From Proteobacteria bacterium ST_bin11 (GTDB lineage: Bacteria; Pseudomonadota; Gammaproteobacteria; Methylococcales; Methylomonadaceae), in assembly GCA_002083615.1 (NCBI GenBank), contig MSXO01000053.1, positions 38,626 to 102,625 of the forward strand: DNA of 64,000 nucleotides. Reading direction: 5' to 3'. Below are positions 10,057 to 20,044 of this stretch, piece by piece (positions within the stretch are counted from its first letter, which is position 1; the number at the start of each line of letters is the position of its first letter). Made by a program: the position numbers and the translations under genes. Under the pieces are notes generated by a model, which did no database searches, was not told the origin of the DNA, and saw nothing but the letters and a program-made list of their open reading frames with translations.

Positions 10057-11265
10057 TTAAAAAAATGTAATCTCGTCGTTAGCGGACGTACTTTGGTGAC
10101 TGACCGCCGTCCCGGAAGAGTGATTCAACAATTCTTCCGGCATTGTGTAGCTGAGTTCCATGCGTGCCAACGTTGCTCCGACATCGAGACTATGCGCTTG
10201 ACGCTCGCCGCTGTTGCGCGTGGCATCCACCGCCGTTTGCAGGCTGTTTAAATTATGTTCGACATGCGACAGCATTTGGCTAACCCGGTCCTGAAACTGG
10301 AACGCCGTCAACACCGAGAAAATTTCATCGCGAATTTGCGCGCTGTTTCCGCGCAATTGGTCTGCGTCTGTTCTGAACATATCCAAGGCCACCCGCAGAT
10401 CGTCCAGTGCGGTGCGAATAGAGAGTTCAGCATCGCGTATCGCTTTATCGTCCGAAGAACCCGATGCCTCCGACATTTTCAAGGTGGAGGCCATGGCTTT
10501 ATTGATATCCGCAATCGCATGGCTAATTTTTTCCCCAGTGGAGGAGGAAAAGCCGGCAAGCTTACGCACTTCGTCGGCGACTACCGCGAAGCCACGGCCA
10601 TTTTCACCGGCCCTGGCCGCTTCAATCGCAGCATTTAGTGCCAATAGGTTAATCTGTTCAGCGACCTTGCGTACTTCTTGCGCCATGGTGTCTAACTGGC
10701 CTGTGTGCGCGGACAGTTTACGAACCTCGTCAACCACCGCGTGTTCAACGTCTTGTATTTGATTTAAAACCTTTAACACCGCAGTCAATGCATCACGTGT
10801 TTCGCTAAACAACACATCAACGCTGCGGCCCTGACGACTCTGCGCACCGCCGGAAATCAGCCGTTCCAATTGACTCACCATGGCGGCGAAGCGACTGGTC
10901 AATACCGTCACTTCTTGTTCGGTATGCGTTCTGGAGGTTTGTACTTGCCTGAGCAGGATGGGCACCACCTGCAGAAACAGGCGCTCCAACTCGATGGCGT
11001 AGGCCTCAAGTTCCTGTAGTTTTGAATCTTCATCGCCGCGCCATGCCTTATTTACCTCATTTAACATAGCTTGCTGTTTGTTGTACAAAGCAGACCCCAC
11101 CAACACACCGGCAAAACCAAGCGCAATAGTGGCTCCCATGCTGATCAGGGTGAAACCGGTTTGCACGCACGCCAACAATCCGCCTGCCACACCTAGCCCA
11201 ACCGTCAACAGGTAAAAACCAAGCGGACCGGGGCTTTTGGCTATGGGGTAAGGTTTAGAAAGCAT
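10057..11265 (-). CDS. Methyl-accepting chemotaxis protein without periplasmic sensor
   Basis: Chemoreceptor-like protein of 402 aa. Two membrane segments (about 16-35 and 39-60) are separated by only a few residues, so there is no periplasmic domain and no HAMP. The signalling coiled coil contains NLLALNAAIEAARAGENGRG and ADEVRKLAGFSSSTGEKI. It probably senses membrane or cytoplasmic state. It is the first gene of the leftward chemosensory operon and is divergent from cheR across about 165 bases. Confidence 0.88.
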   Translation of the reverse strand: MLSKPYPIAKSPGPLGFYLLTVGLGVAGGLLACVQTGFTLISMGATIALGFAGVLVGSALYNKQQAMLNEVNKAWRGDEDSKLQELEAYAIELERLFLQVVPILLRQVQTSRTHTEQEVTVLTSRFAAMVSQLERLISGGAQSRQGRSVDVLFSETRDALTAVLKVLNQIQDVEHAVVDEVRKLSAHTGQLDTMAQEVRKVAEQINLLALNAAIEAARAGENGRGFAVVADEVRKLAGFSSSTGEKISHAIADINKAMASTLKMSEASGSSDDKAIRDAELSIRTALDDLRVALDMFRTDADQLRGNSAQIRDEIFSVLTAFQFQDRVSQMLSHVEHNLNSLQTAVDATRNSGERQAHSLDVGATLARMELSYTMPEELLNHSSGTAVSHQSTSANDEITFF

Positions 11266-11432
11266 GGGAATTCCCTTTGGGTTTTAGGTATATCAAGGAT
11301 AGTAGAGAGTTTTGTACTCTCATTCAACCCAGTACCATCTTAGGTTTTTCGTTATTGTTAAGTTCTCAGCAATTCATGCAAATAACTAATGAGATAATCG
11401 AGTCAGAAATCCCACTCTCGGAGCAGTAATTT

Positions 11433-12239
11433 ATTAGCATCACCCCGATCACGACCGAAGAATTCGAACGCTTCAGATGCCTTATTTACGACCATGCAGG
11501 TATCGCCCTGACGCCGGAAAAGAAAGTCATGGTTGCCAGCCGGCTGGCCAAACGACTCGACTATTACCAGTTGCACGAGTATGGCGATTACTATCAACTC
11601 GCCATCAGCCCCGATTACCCGCATGAATTTCAAACCTTGGTCAACATTCTGACGACCAATGAGACCTATTTTTTTCGGGAACCCAAACACTTCGAGTTTT
11701 TTCAAGAGGAGATACTGAAACCCTGGCGCGGCGACCAGTTTCGGGTTTGGAGTGCGGCTAGTTCGACGGGAGAAGAAGCCTACACCTTGGCGATGGTCTT
11801 GGCGGAAAACCTGGGGGTGCGCAATTGGGAGGTTTTCGGTTCCGATTTGAGTACCCGCGTGTTGGACATTGCCCGCCAAGGTGTTTACCCACTAGACAGA
11901 CTGGAGCAAATGGATAAACGCCTGTTGGAGAAATATTGTTTGAAGGGCATACGCAGTCAGGAAGGCTTTTTTCGGGGGGAGAGCAGACTGCGCAGCCGTG
12001 TCAGGTTCGATCAGCTGAATTTAATGCGTGTGCTGCCGCCTGTACTGGGTAAGTTCGAGGTGATTTTTCTGCGGAACGTTCTAATATACTTCGACCAAGA
12101 CACAAAAAAGCAGGTTGTCGAACGACTGATCACCGCCCTCAAGCCTGGCGGACATTTCATTATTAGTCATTCGGAAAGCTTGCATCGGGTCACGGAACAA
12201 CTACAAATGATCAAACCGTCAATCTATCGGAAGCCATGA
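11433..12239 (+). CDS. cheR: Chemoreceptor methyltransferase CheR, probable ATT start
   Basis: SAM-dependent glutamate O-methyltransferase acting on chemoreceptors. The first in-frame ATG (11529) would remove half of the N-terminal CheR helical domain. The frame upstream reads SITPITTEEFERFRCLIYD, which is clear CheR_N sequence, and is closed by a TAA just two codons before an ATT at 11433. GGAG lies nine bases before that ATT. The ATT start gives 268 aa, the usual CheR length. The catalytic domain shows WSAASSTGEEAYTLA and FLRNVLIYF. It overlaps cheD by ATGA. Confidence 0.85.
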   Translation: MSITPITTEEFERFRCLIYDHAGIALTPEKKVMVASRLAKRLDYYQLHEYGDYYQLAISPDYPHEFQTLVNILTTNETYFFREPKHFEFFQEEILKPWRGDQFRVWSAASSTGEEAYTLAMVLAENLGVRNWEVFGSDLSTRVLDIARQGVYPLDRLEQMDKRLLEKYCLKGIRSQEGFFRGESRLRSRVRFDQLNLMRVLPPVLGKFEVIFLRNVLIYFDQDTKKQVVERLITALKPGGHFIISHSESLHRVTEQLQMIKPSIYRKP

Positions 12240-12832
12240 AAATATTGCCATTCAAAGATACTCAACGCATCGTTATCGACCCGGGGGAGTTTTATGTATC
12301 CCGCCAGCCGGAAGTCATTTCGACATTGTTGGGTTCTTGTGTGGCTGCCTGTCTTTACGATCCGATCAATCGGGTTTTCGGCATGAATCATTTTCTGCTG
12401 GCTTACCGCTCTCACTCCAGCAACATCCCGATCATCGAGTCCGACGAGGGCCGCTACGGTCTTTATGCAATGGAATTACTGATTAACGAAATGATGAGAC
12501 TGGGCGCCAACCGTAGCAATCTGCAAGCCAAATGCTTTGGCGGCGGCAACGTTTTAAAACTGCGAGAAGACAAAAGCCGTAAGGAAACAGTGGGCGACGT
12601 GAATGTTTTGTTCATAAAAGAATTTTTAAAAAAAGAAAACATTCCTATGCTGAGTGCTTGTCTTGGCGGCACTATCGGCCGAAACGTGCATTTTGTCGGT
12701 AGCGATTACTCGGTCTTTATCAAAAAAATCGACCACAATCAGCAACTGTCTGTCGAAAACGAAGAACGCCGATATTGGAAGAAAAATATCGACGAACATG
12801 AAAAATCCAGAAGCACTGCCGAATTCTGGTAA
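12236..12832 (+). CDS. cheD: Chemoreceptor glutamine deamidase CheD
   Basis: Deamidates glutamine residues of chemoreceptors to prepare methylation sites. The 198-aa protein contains the catalytic cysteine and histidine motifs LLGSCV (about residue 40) and GMNHFLL (about residue 56), and the later conserved KCFGGGNVL. The C-terminal 35 residues are charged and probably not part of the fold. It is translationally coupled to cheR by a 4-base overlap and followed 33 bases later by cheB. Confidence 0.92.
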   Translation: MKILPFKDTQRIVIDPGEFYVSRQPEVISTLLGSCVAACLYDPINRVFGMNHFLLAYRSHSSNIPIIESDEGRYGLYAMELLINEMMRLGANRSNLQAKCFGGGNVLKLREDKSRKETVGDVNVLFIKEFLKKENIPMLSACLGGTIGRNVHFVGSDYSVFIKKIDHNQQLSVENEERRYWKKNIDEHEKSRSTAEFW

Positions 12833-12865
12833 CCAAGGCAACTTACAAATAAAAACAAAAACACT

Positions 12866-13960
12866 ATGACAGACACAAAAGTATTTATTGTCGACGACTC
12901 CGCTGTGGTCCGGCAGGTTTTAACCGGATTGCTCGATAGCCTGCCAGGTATAAAGGTTATCGGTGCCGCACCGGATCCGATCTTCGCATTGGCCCGCATG
13001 GAAAAAGACTGGCCGGATGTGATCGTCTTAGACATTGAAATGCCGCGTATGGATGGCATTACCTTCCTAAAAAAACTGATGCAAGAACACCCGACCCCGG
13101 TAGTTATCTGTTCGACGCTCACCGCCAAAGGGGCGGAGGTAACCATGCAAGCCATGAGCGCGGGTGCGGTGGATATCATCACCAAACCGACCGTTAACTT
13201 GAAAGGGTTTCTACAAGACTCTAAAACCTTGCTGGCCGATGCTATAAAAGGCGCGGCCAATGCCAGAGTTAGAAAATCTGCAGCACCAAGCACCAAACCC
13301 CTGGACGGCAGCCCCAAACTAACAGCTGACGCAGTGATCGCCTCAACCAATCTTATTGCGATGACCGAAACCACCGACCGGGTTGTCGCGATCGGCACGT
13401 CAACCGGCGGCACCCAGGCTCTGGAATATGTATTAACTCGCCTGCCCCGCACCACACCCGGTATTGTAATTGTTCAGCACATGCCGGAAGCTTTTACCGC
13501 CGCATTTGCGAAACGGCTGGACAGCCTGTGCCAGATCACCGTCAAAGAAGCCGAACAAAATGACCGGGTGATTCCCGGTCTGGCCTTGATCGCGCCTGGC
13601 GGCAAACACATGTTATTACGGCGCAGCGGCGCCCAATACCGGGTGGAAATCAAGGACGGCCCGTTGGTCAGTCGCCACCGTCCGTCAGTCGACGTGCTGT
13701 TCCGCTCTGCAGCGCAAGCCGCCGGCAAAAACGTGTTAGGTGTAATTATGACCGGCATGGGCGACGACGGCGCGCACGGTATGAAGGAATTGCATGATAC
13801 CGGCGCACTCTGCGTGGCCCAAGACGAAGCCAGCTGCGTGGTCTATGGCATGCCCAAGGAAGCGGTGAAACTGGGCGGCACCGACGGCGAACTGCCTTTG
13901 TCAGCGATCCCGAATTTAATTATTCAGTCTCCGAACCGGGCAAAATTTTTGAAAGGCTAA
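12866..13960 (+). CDS. cheB: Chemotaxis methylesterase CheB
   Basis: Protein-glutamate methylesterase of 364 aa that demethylates receptors, opposing CheR. An N-terminal receiver (VDDSAVVRQ; phospho-acceptor in VLDIEMPRMDG) is joined by a linker of about 50 residues to the esterase domain, with the catalytic serine in GTSTGGTQA, histidine in VQHMPEAF and aspartate in MTGMGDDG. The ribosome site is weak and A-rich. It completes the rightward cheR-cheD-cheB set and converges on a sugar transporter gene 14 bases away. Confidence 0.94.
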   Translation: MTDTKVFIVDDSAVVRQVLTGLLDSLPGIKVIGAAPDPIFALARMEKDWPDVIVLDIEMPRMDGITFLKKLMQEHPTPVVICSTLTAKGAEVTMQAMSAGAVDIITKPTVNLKGFLQDSKTLLADAIKGAANARVRKSAAPSTKPLDGSPKLTADAVIASTNLIAMTETTDRVVAIGTSTGGTQALEYVLTRLPRTTPGIVIVQHMPEAFTAAFAKRLDSLCQITVKEAEQNDRVIPGLALIAPGGKHMLLRRSGAQYRVEIKDGPLVSRHRPSVDVLFRSAAQAAGKNVLGVIMTGMGDDGAHGMKELHDTGALCVAQDEASCVVYGMPKEAVKLGGTDGELPLSAIPNLIIQSPNRAKFLKG

Positions 13961-13974
13961 ATGGCTGGTTTTAT

Positions 13975-15231
13975 CTAAAGTTGGCGACAGCGATAACCGT
14001 AATAGGCAATATACAGATAGCAGGTTAAAGGGATAAAAAAAGCCTGCTGAATGCCGATGTGATCGGCAAACGCACCTTGCAAGAGCGGCAAAACCGCCCC
14101 GCCGACTATGGCGGCGCAAAGAATGCCGGAACCCTGGCCGGTATGGCTGCCCAAGCCGGTCAAAGCCAGCGAGAAGATGGTGGGAAACATGATGGAGTTG
14201 CACAAACCTACCGCCAGTATCGTTATCATGGCCAGCGCGCCACTGCCCAACATTGTCGCCAACACTAAAGCCGCCGCCGCAACCGCATTAAACGCCAACA
14301 CCTTGGCTGGATGGATTTTCTGCATCACCACCGAACCGATAAACCTACCGACCATCGCCCCGCCCCAGTAAAACGATACGTATTTACCGGCGTCTTGCTC
14401 AGCCAAACCCGCTATGTCCGGCTCGCCGAGAAAGTTAACCAGAAAGCTGCCAATCGACACTTCGCCGCCGACATACACAAAAATCGCCACGGCACCCAAC
14501 ACCAGATGTGAATATTGCCAAGCACTGTCCTCGTCTTTGTGCGTCGCCATAGCCTCGGCTTGCTGGTTAATCTTGGGCAACTTCAGCATCGCAAAAACTG
14601 CAGCCATTAAAAACAATACCGCCGCGAGTACTAAATACGGATTCTGTACCGCCGCCGCTTCCGCGGCCTGATACGCAGTCAATTGCTCGGTGTCCAGCAG
14701 TTTTATGTCCTCGGCGCTTTTTACCGCATTCGACAAGATAAACAACGCCCCAAAATACGGCGCTAGCGTGGTGCCCAAGGAATTGAACGCCTGGGTCAAG
14801 GTCAAGCGGCTGGACGCGGTGTGCGGATCGCCCAACACTGTCACATAGGGATTAGCGGAAACCTGCAGCAAAGTAATCCCGGAAGCCAGCACAAAAAATG
14901 CCCCCAAAAACAAAGGATACGAATGCAGCCCCGCCGCCGGATAAAACAGTAAACAACCGCAACCGGCAATCGCCAAGCCGACGATGATGCCACCCTTGTA
15001 ATCGATTTTTTCCACCAGATAGCCGCTAGGCACCGACATCAAAAAATAAGCGGTGAAGAAACAAAACTGGATCAACATCGCCTGGGTATAGCTCAGCGTA
15101 AACACTGCCTTCAGATGCGGAATCAGGATGTCGTTAAGACAGGTGATAAAGCCCCAAATGAAAAACAGCGAGGTCAGAATAGCTAACGAGCCCGTATATG
15201 ACTGCTTATCCAGGTTTTGTTGATCCGGCAT
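13975..15231 (-). CDS. MFS sugar transporter, FucP/GluP type
   Basis: Inner-membrane sugar:proton symporter of 418 aa with about 12 hydrophobic segments. The N-terminus (FFIWGFITCLNDILIPHLK) and the segment around LQVSANPYVTVLG match the fucose/glucose/galactose branch of the major facilitator superfamily. It lies 21 bases after the GH3 beta-glucosidase gene on the same strand, so it probably imports the sugar released by that enzyme. The exact sugar cannot be read from sequence. Confidence 0.87.
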   Translation of the reverse strand: MPDQQNLDKQSYTGSLAILTSLFFIWGFITCLNDILIPHLKAVFTLSYTQAMLIQFCFFTAYFLMSVPSGYLVEKIDYKGGIIVGLAIAGCGCLLFYPAAGLHSYPLFLGAFFVLASGITLLQVSANPYVTVLGDPHTASSRLTLTQAFNSLGTTLAPYFGALFILSNAVKSAEDIKLLDTEQLTAYQAAEAAAVQNPYLVLAAVLFLMAAVFAMLKLPKINQQAEAMATHKDEDSAWQYSHLVLGAVAIFVYVGGEVSIGSFLVNFLGEPDIAGLAEQDAGKYVSFYWGGAMVGRFIGSVVMQKIHPAKVLAFNAVAAAALVLATMLGSGALAMITILAVGLCNSIMFPTIFSLALTGLGSHTGQGSGILCAAIVGGAVLPLLQGAFADHIGIQQAFFIPLTCYLYIAYYGYRCRQL

Positions 15232-15252
15232 GAGTTAATCCCGTGAATTGAT

Positions 15253-17502
15253 TTAGGGGTTGGCGACCCGAAAACGAGCGACTTCATCACCAACCATCAC
15301 CTCAAACTCGCCCGGCTCGACGATGCGTTTTATATCCACGCCGATAAACGACATATCCTCCGGCGTTAAGCTAAATTGTAAGGTCTGCTCGGCGCCGGGT
15401 TTTAACTCGACCTTTTTAAAAGCCTTTAGCTGCTTCACAGGCCGCGACACAGAAGCCGCGACATCGTGCAAATACACCATGACGGTTTCCTTTCCGGTCA
15501 GTGCGCCGGTGTTTTTGACTTTAACCGTCAGATCGATACTCTCGCCCATCGCAACGCTGTCTTTACTCAAGCGCAGATCGCTGGTTTGGAACTTGGTGTA
15601 ACTCAAACCGTGGCCGAACGGATACAGCGGCCGATACTGATTGCTCTCGAAGGCCTCTATCGGCTTGTGATCGTACATCACGATATCGTTGGTATCGCGC
15701 GGATAGGAAATCGGTAACTTACCGCTGGGATTGGTATCGCCGAACAAAATATCGGCCATCGCTGCGCCGCCTTCCATGCCCGGCAAAAAGCCCAACACCA
15801 CAGCCTGCGCTTTGTTGGCAATTTCAGTGATGATGCGCGGCCTACCGCCGAACGTGACGAGAATGACCGGCTTACCGATTTCAAATATCGCTCTGGCCAG
15901 TTGCAACTGCACCGGATCGAGATGCAAGGATTCGATATTGCCCTCGGTTTCGGTATAGGTTTTTTCGCCTAGCGCCAAAATCACCACATCGTGCTGTCGC
16001 GCCTGAGTCACGGCCTGCTCGATATTGATTTCGTCGCTGAAATTTTTCCCGCCCACGTAAGTTACTTTACCGCTGGTTTTTTGCTGCAGGGCTTCTAACA
16101 AAGTTGGCTTGTCTTTGGGGTACAAATGTTCGGCAGCACCCTGCCAGGTGATGGTCCAGCCGCCGTTCATCACGCTTAATAAGTTCGCCGTGGGTCCGGT
16201 GACCAGGATACTGGCCTGCTTGTTCAAGGGCAAAATATGTTGATCGTTTTTCGCCAGAATGATCGCTTCCCGCGCCGCTTGCCGGTTCGCGGCCACAGCC
16301 TCCTCAGTCACAAAATTGCCTGCTACCGCTAAATCCGGCTCGCGTCTATCAAACAACCCGCTTTGATACTTGACCCGCAAGATGCGCGTCACCGCTTCAT
16401 CGATGCGAGTCATCGGCACTTCGCCGGTTTTAGCTAAATCCAGCAGCAAATCGTAAAACGAGTAGTCAAACGGCACCATGCTCATATCCACGCCGGCCAT
16501 CACCGCCATTTTCACGGCTTCACGCGGCGAGGCCGCGAGTTTGTCGCGGGTGTATAAACGGCTGATGTCGGCCCAATCGGAGACGGTAAAGCCTTTGAAC
16601 CCCATCTCGCCACGTAAAATGGTATTGAGATAGTGATAATTGGCGTGGCCGGGAATACCGTCTACTTCGGCGGAATTAATCATCACAGTCGGCGCACCGG
16701 CTTTGACGCCGGCCTCAAAGCTCGGCAAGAAATATTCCCGCAAGGCCCTTTCGCCTATCCAGGCCGGACTGCGGTCTTTGCCGTTTAGGGGATAGCTGTA
16801 GCCGACATAATGCTTCAGACAAGTCGGCGCTTTATCCGCATCGGCAAAATCGTCGCCCTGATGCCCTTTGATATAAGCACTACCCATCGCTACCGCTAAA
16901 TGCACGTCTTCCCCGTAGGTTTCCCACAAGCGTGGCCACAACGGTTGCCGACCAATGTCCATTACCGGCATGAAATTCCAGTCCAAACCCGACGCTTTGA
17001 CTTCTCGCGCGGTCACTTCGCCTTCCTTGAAAGCCAGATCGGGATTAAAGGTCGCTGCCATGCTGATGGCTTGCGGAAACAAAACCGCATTTTCGGTGTA
17101 GGTTGCGCCGTGGATGGCATCAATGCCATAAAGCACTGGGATCTTCAATCGGCTTTTGCCGGCTACTTCGCGTATCACTTGGGTGATGCGCCGCCATTTG
17201 TCGATGGGCTGCGTTTGGTTATTCGGGGTTGTCGGCGTATTAAGAATCGAACCAATATGCCGGTTCAACACGGCATCTTCGAGTTTGGCCAAGTCAATTG
17301 GATGATCCTCCACCTCCCCGTTAAGGACCGAAACCACGCTGAAATCGATCTGCGTCATCTGTCCGACTTTCTCTTCCAGGCTCATTTGCGCCAGTAAGGC
17401 TTGAACCTTGCTTTCGACGGTTTCGTTTATTTCTTGTGCACTCACGCCGGACTCCAACGCCACAAATAGGGAAAGGATTAAAAAAATATGGTTTATTTTC
17501 AA
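15253..17502 (-). CDS. bglX: Secreted GH3 beta-glucosidase, BglX type
   Basis: Glycoside hydrolase family 3 enzyme of 749 aa, predicted to be periplasmic. A signal peptide spans about 1-22 (ending SGVSA). The N-terminal TIM-barrel domain carries the nucleophile motif GFTVSDWADI. Then come the alpha/beta domain (ILALGEKTYTETEG) and a C-terminal fibronectin-III-like domain (TGKETVMVYLHD). It should release glucose from beta-linked oligosaccharides. With the transporter just downstream it forms a two-gene sugar-use unit. A methanotroph rarely grows on sugar, so scavenging or recycling of its own polymers is a possible role. Confidence 0.92.
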   Translation of the reverse strand: MKINHIFLILSLFVALESGVSAQEINETVESKVQALLAQMSLEEKVGQMTQIDFSVVSVLNGEVEDHPIDLAKLEDAVLNRHIGSILNTPTTPNNQTQPIDKWRRITQVIREVAGKSRLKIPVLYGIDAIHGATYTENAVLFPQAISMAATFNPDLAFKEGEVTAREVKASGLDWNFMPVMDIGRQPLWPRLWETYGEDVHLAVAMGSAYIKGHQGDDFADADKAPTCLKHYVGYSYPLNGKDRSPAWIGERALREYFLPSFEAGVKAGAPTVMINSAEVDGIPGHANYHYLNTILRGEMGFKGFTVSDWADISRLYTRDKLAASPREAVKMAVMAGVDMSMVPFDYSFYDLLLDLAKTGEVPMTRIDEAVTRILRVKYQSGLFDRREPDLAVAGNFVTEEAVAANRQAAREAIILAKNDQHILPLNKQASILVTGPTANLLSVMNGGWTITWQGAAEHLYPKDKPTLLEALQQKTSGKVTYVGGKNFSDEINIEQAVTQARQHDVVILALGEKTYTETEGNIESLHLDPVQLQLARAIFEIGKPVILVTFGGRPRIITEIANKAQAVVLGFLPGMEGGAAMADILFGDTNPSGKLPISYPRDTNDIVMYDHKPIEAFESNQYRPLYPFGHGLSYTKFQTSDLRLSKDSVAMGESIDLTVKVKNTGALTGKETVMVYLHDVAASVSRPVKQLKAFKKVELKPGAEQTLQFSLTPEDMSFIGVDIKRIVEPGEFEVMVGDEVARFRVANP

Positions 17503-17734
17503 GAGCTTTACTTAAGGTTGGGATGACGCCTGCTGATTCGGTCTATGCCATCCACGCGGCATTCGTCTGAAAGCGTTAGCAAGGCAATCGCAATTATGGG
17601 TAAAAATAAGGTAACAGCTACCCAATTCGTCACGCGGTCAATGCCCGTAAACGAATTGGCCCACGTAGTTTATCCAGACCTGACGATGATGTCTTATATT
17701 TTGTGGCAGTCGCGCCGAGGAGAACCGGCTGAGA

Positions 17735-18411
17735 TTATGTCAGGCTAGTCGGTTTAGGGGATAAGTGATACACCTTGTAAAGTCCGGCTTCGATCCCAGC
17801 CGAAGCCACGAAATCCGCCCCGTCAATGCGTTGCGTGTGGATTAGTTCGATGGCAAAGTCGTGATCGTAGAGTGCGATGATTTCAGCAGACACATCGCCC
17901 ACTTCTTCGCCCGCCGCCTCTACCTCAAGGTCCTCTGCGGTCAACAACAAGATAGTCGCCGTATCCGGCACAATTCGCCGAAGCTGGGTCACATAGTCTC
18001 CGCGAATATCCTCCGGCAAGGCGGTTAAGGCCGCACGGTCGTAAACCGTATCGATTTGCCCTAATTCGGCGGCGCTCAAGGCAAAATAATCACCGCACCA
18101 AATGCTGAATCTGCCGCTGCGCCACACTGTGAATTTACCCACGCGCCGCCGCACCGGTCGCAGGTGGTTTTCTTTGAAAAATGCCTTCACCGCTACTTCG
18201 CTCAATTCGACACCGACCACCTGATGACCTTGCTCGGCTAGCCAAAGCATGTCCAAACTTTTGCCGCACAGCGGCACGAACACGCGACTTCCAGCGGCCG
18301 CATTCACGCTCGGCCAGCATTGCGCCAACAAGCTGTTAACGACAGCTGATGAAAATCGGTACGTCGGTCACGCCAAAACTTTAGCCACAAGTCATTGTCT
18401 CGCCCGGTCAT
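17735..18411 (-). pseudogene. tpm: Thiopurine S-methyltransferase, frameshifted
   Basis: SAM-dependent methyltransferase of the thiopurine/selenium TPMT family. The 198-residue frame from 18331 begins abruptly at LLAQCWPSVN and holds the SAM motif VPLCGKSLDMLWLAEQG. The missing N-terminus lies directly upstream in another frame, starting at ATG 18411 (MTGRDNDLWLKFWRDR, then TDFHQLS), and that ATG overlaps the previous stop as ATGA. The two parts need one extra base near 18335-18345 to join. This is either a real single-base deletion or a sequencing error. Translation from the coupled start would stop within about 35 codons. Confidence 0.75.
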
Positions 18412-19097
18412 GCCTCAGCCTCGAATAGGGCTTGGCTGAAAGTCAAAAATCGGCCTTTATAGCGCTCGCCATTTTCAGTTAGTCGTTCGGCAATACGGGT
18501 GCTATAGCCATAGCCCAAACCGTTCATCTCCCGGCAAAACCCCACGCGGTTGCCGCGATCCGGATCGACAATAATGATTTGCGCGTTGCGCGTAGCGTGC
18601 CGACTTATAAACTGCGCGAGTTGCGCGGGTTGCTGGCGTTCGTAAAGCACATCGCTGCCAATAATCAGGTCAAAGCAGCCCAAGCCCGGATTGCCGGTCG
18701 CCCAATTGCCGGTCCGGTAGTGCAAAGGCCCCAGATTATTTAGCAGCAGGTTTTTGTTAAGAAACGACTCGCTCAATGGGTGCCAGTCGCTGACGGTAAT
18801 ATCGCCGGCCCGACGGTGAATGACCAGACTGGCCAAGCCCAAACCGGCGCCAATTTCCAGAATGCGCTTTCCCACCAAATCGAAACTATGCATAGCCAAA
18901 GCCAGCACGCGCGCGGACGGCCAGACCTTTCCAAACAGCGACCAACTGGCGGACGAAATCCCGGCTAATTTAGCGTCACCGAGCGGATCGGCATATTGCT
19001 GCAAATCGGCTAAGGAGCGAATCACGTAATCGATCCCGGCAACGGTGACGGTCTCGAATTTGACACGGTAATCGGGCATTGAGGGGTAAAACGACAA
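18408..19097 (-). CDS. Class I SAM-dependent methyltransferase
   Basis: Cytoplasmic methyltransferase of 229 aa (223 if the ATG at 19079 is used; neither start has a strong ribosome site). SAM motif I is ILEIGAGLGLASL, followed by the acidic post-I segment ITVSDWHP and FDLIIGSDVLYE. The order resembles the protein-lysine/METTL21-type family (FGKVWPSARVLALAM before motif I). The substrate is unknown. It is translationally coupled to the broken thiopurine methyltransferase downstream. Confidence 0.8.
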   Translation of the reverse strand: MSFYPSMPDYRVKFETVTVAGIDYVIRSLADLQQYADPLGDAKLAGISSASWSLFGKVWPSARVLALAMHSFDLVGKRILEIGAGLGLASLVIHRRAGDITVSDWHPLSESFLNKNLLLNNLGPLHYRTGNWATGNPGLGCFDLIIGSDVLYERQQPAQLAQFISRHATRNAQIIIVDPDRGNRVGFCREMNGLGYGYSTRIAERLTENGERYKGRFLTFSQALFEAEA

Positions 19098-19381
19098 GGT
19101 TGTGCATCAGGAAAAGGTTCTGATCGAAGGCACAACGCTTATTGAAAAGAGGCATGCAGGCCGAAAAGGCACTCGCGAAGTTACCCAGAATCGGGCAACT
19201 ATTTATTCAGAGTAACACATTGCTTGAGCTAGTTAAGATTTGCGACAACGCATGATGTTGGTGCGTTGGAATTATCGTGCTGGAGTGCTGCCCCTCTCTA
19301 ACCCTTTCCCCTGCTGCCAACCCTTGTAATCCACTCACTGGAATGGGACGATTCGTTTTTACATGGCCAAGGGAGTCAAAA

Positions 19382-20044
19382 ATGGGATTGGACACTGTCG
19401 AATTGGTAATTGCTATTAAGGATGCTTTTGAGGTTCGCATTGGCAATGACGATGCAGCAAAAATGACCACACCTAACGAAGTTACGGACTATCTGATGGG
19501 TCGAATTCGAACCGTTGATGGCGATCCTTGCCCATCGCAAGTTGGTTTTTATCGGATACGAGCCGTGCGAATAACTCAATTTGGCATCCCGCGCCAAAAA
19601 ATACATCCAAATTCGTCGTGATCCGAGCTATTCAAAGGCAATATTCCCGCTGCTTGGCGCAAGCTAGGCGACACATTGCTTGTCGACAATTTTCCAAGGC
19701 TGGCGCGAACCAAAGCCTTTTTCGTTATTGCTGTTTTAGGTACTCCTACCCTGGTCGCAATTACTATGCTGAAGTCTGGAGCCGGCCTTCCCGTAATACT
19801 CCTTGTTTATGCGGTGTTGGCTATGTTTGCCAATGCGATTACACAGGGGATGGGGCAATTAGTACCGGTAAAGTATCGAACCGTCGCAAGTTTGATTCCG
19901 TATGTAAAATGCTCTAGCAGCAAATTGTGGACTCGGGATGATGTACTGAAGAAAGTGCTTGAAATCACCGCTGAGTGCCTGGGAATCCGGCTTGACGAAA
20001 TTCGTCCGGATTCACATTTTGTAAATGATCTTGGCGCGGATTAA
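19382..20044 (+). pseudogene. Acyl-carrier-like membrane protein, split by an in-frame stop
   Basis: One frame of 221 codons interrupted by a TGA at 19619-19621. Good ribosome site (GGGAG, six bases before ATG 19382). The N-terminal 45 residues (MGLDTVELVIAI, then TPNEVTDYL) match the second half of an acyl carrier domain. The middle has two hydrophobic segments (about 125-165). The C-terminus (DDVLKKVLEITAECLGI, then NDLGAD and stop) matches the first half of an acyl carrier domain. The two halves meet at the serine that would carry phosphopantetheine, as if circularly permuted. I believe related unbroken proteins exist but cannot check. Confidence 0.6.

Noticed and set aside
17545..17748. 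67-codon plus-strand frame between bglX and the methyltransferase gene
   Set aside because: No ribosome site, no family-like sequence, and it overlaps the end of the thiopurine methyltransferase frame.
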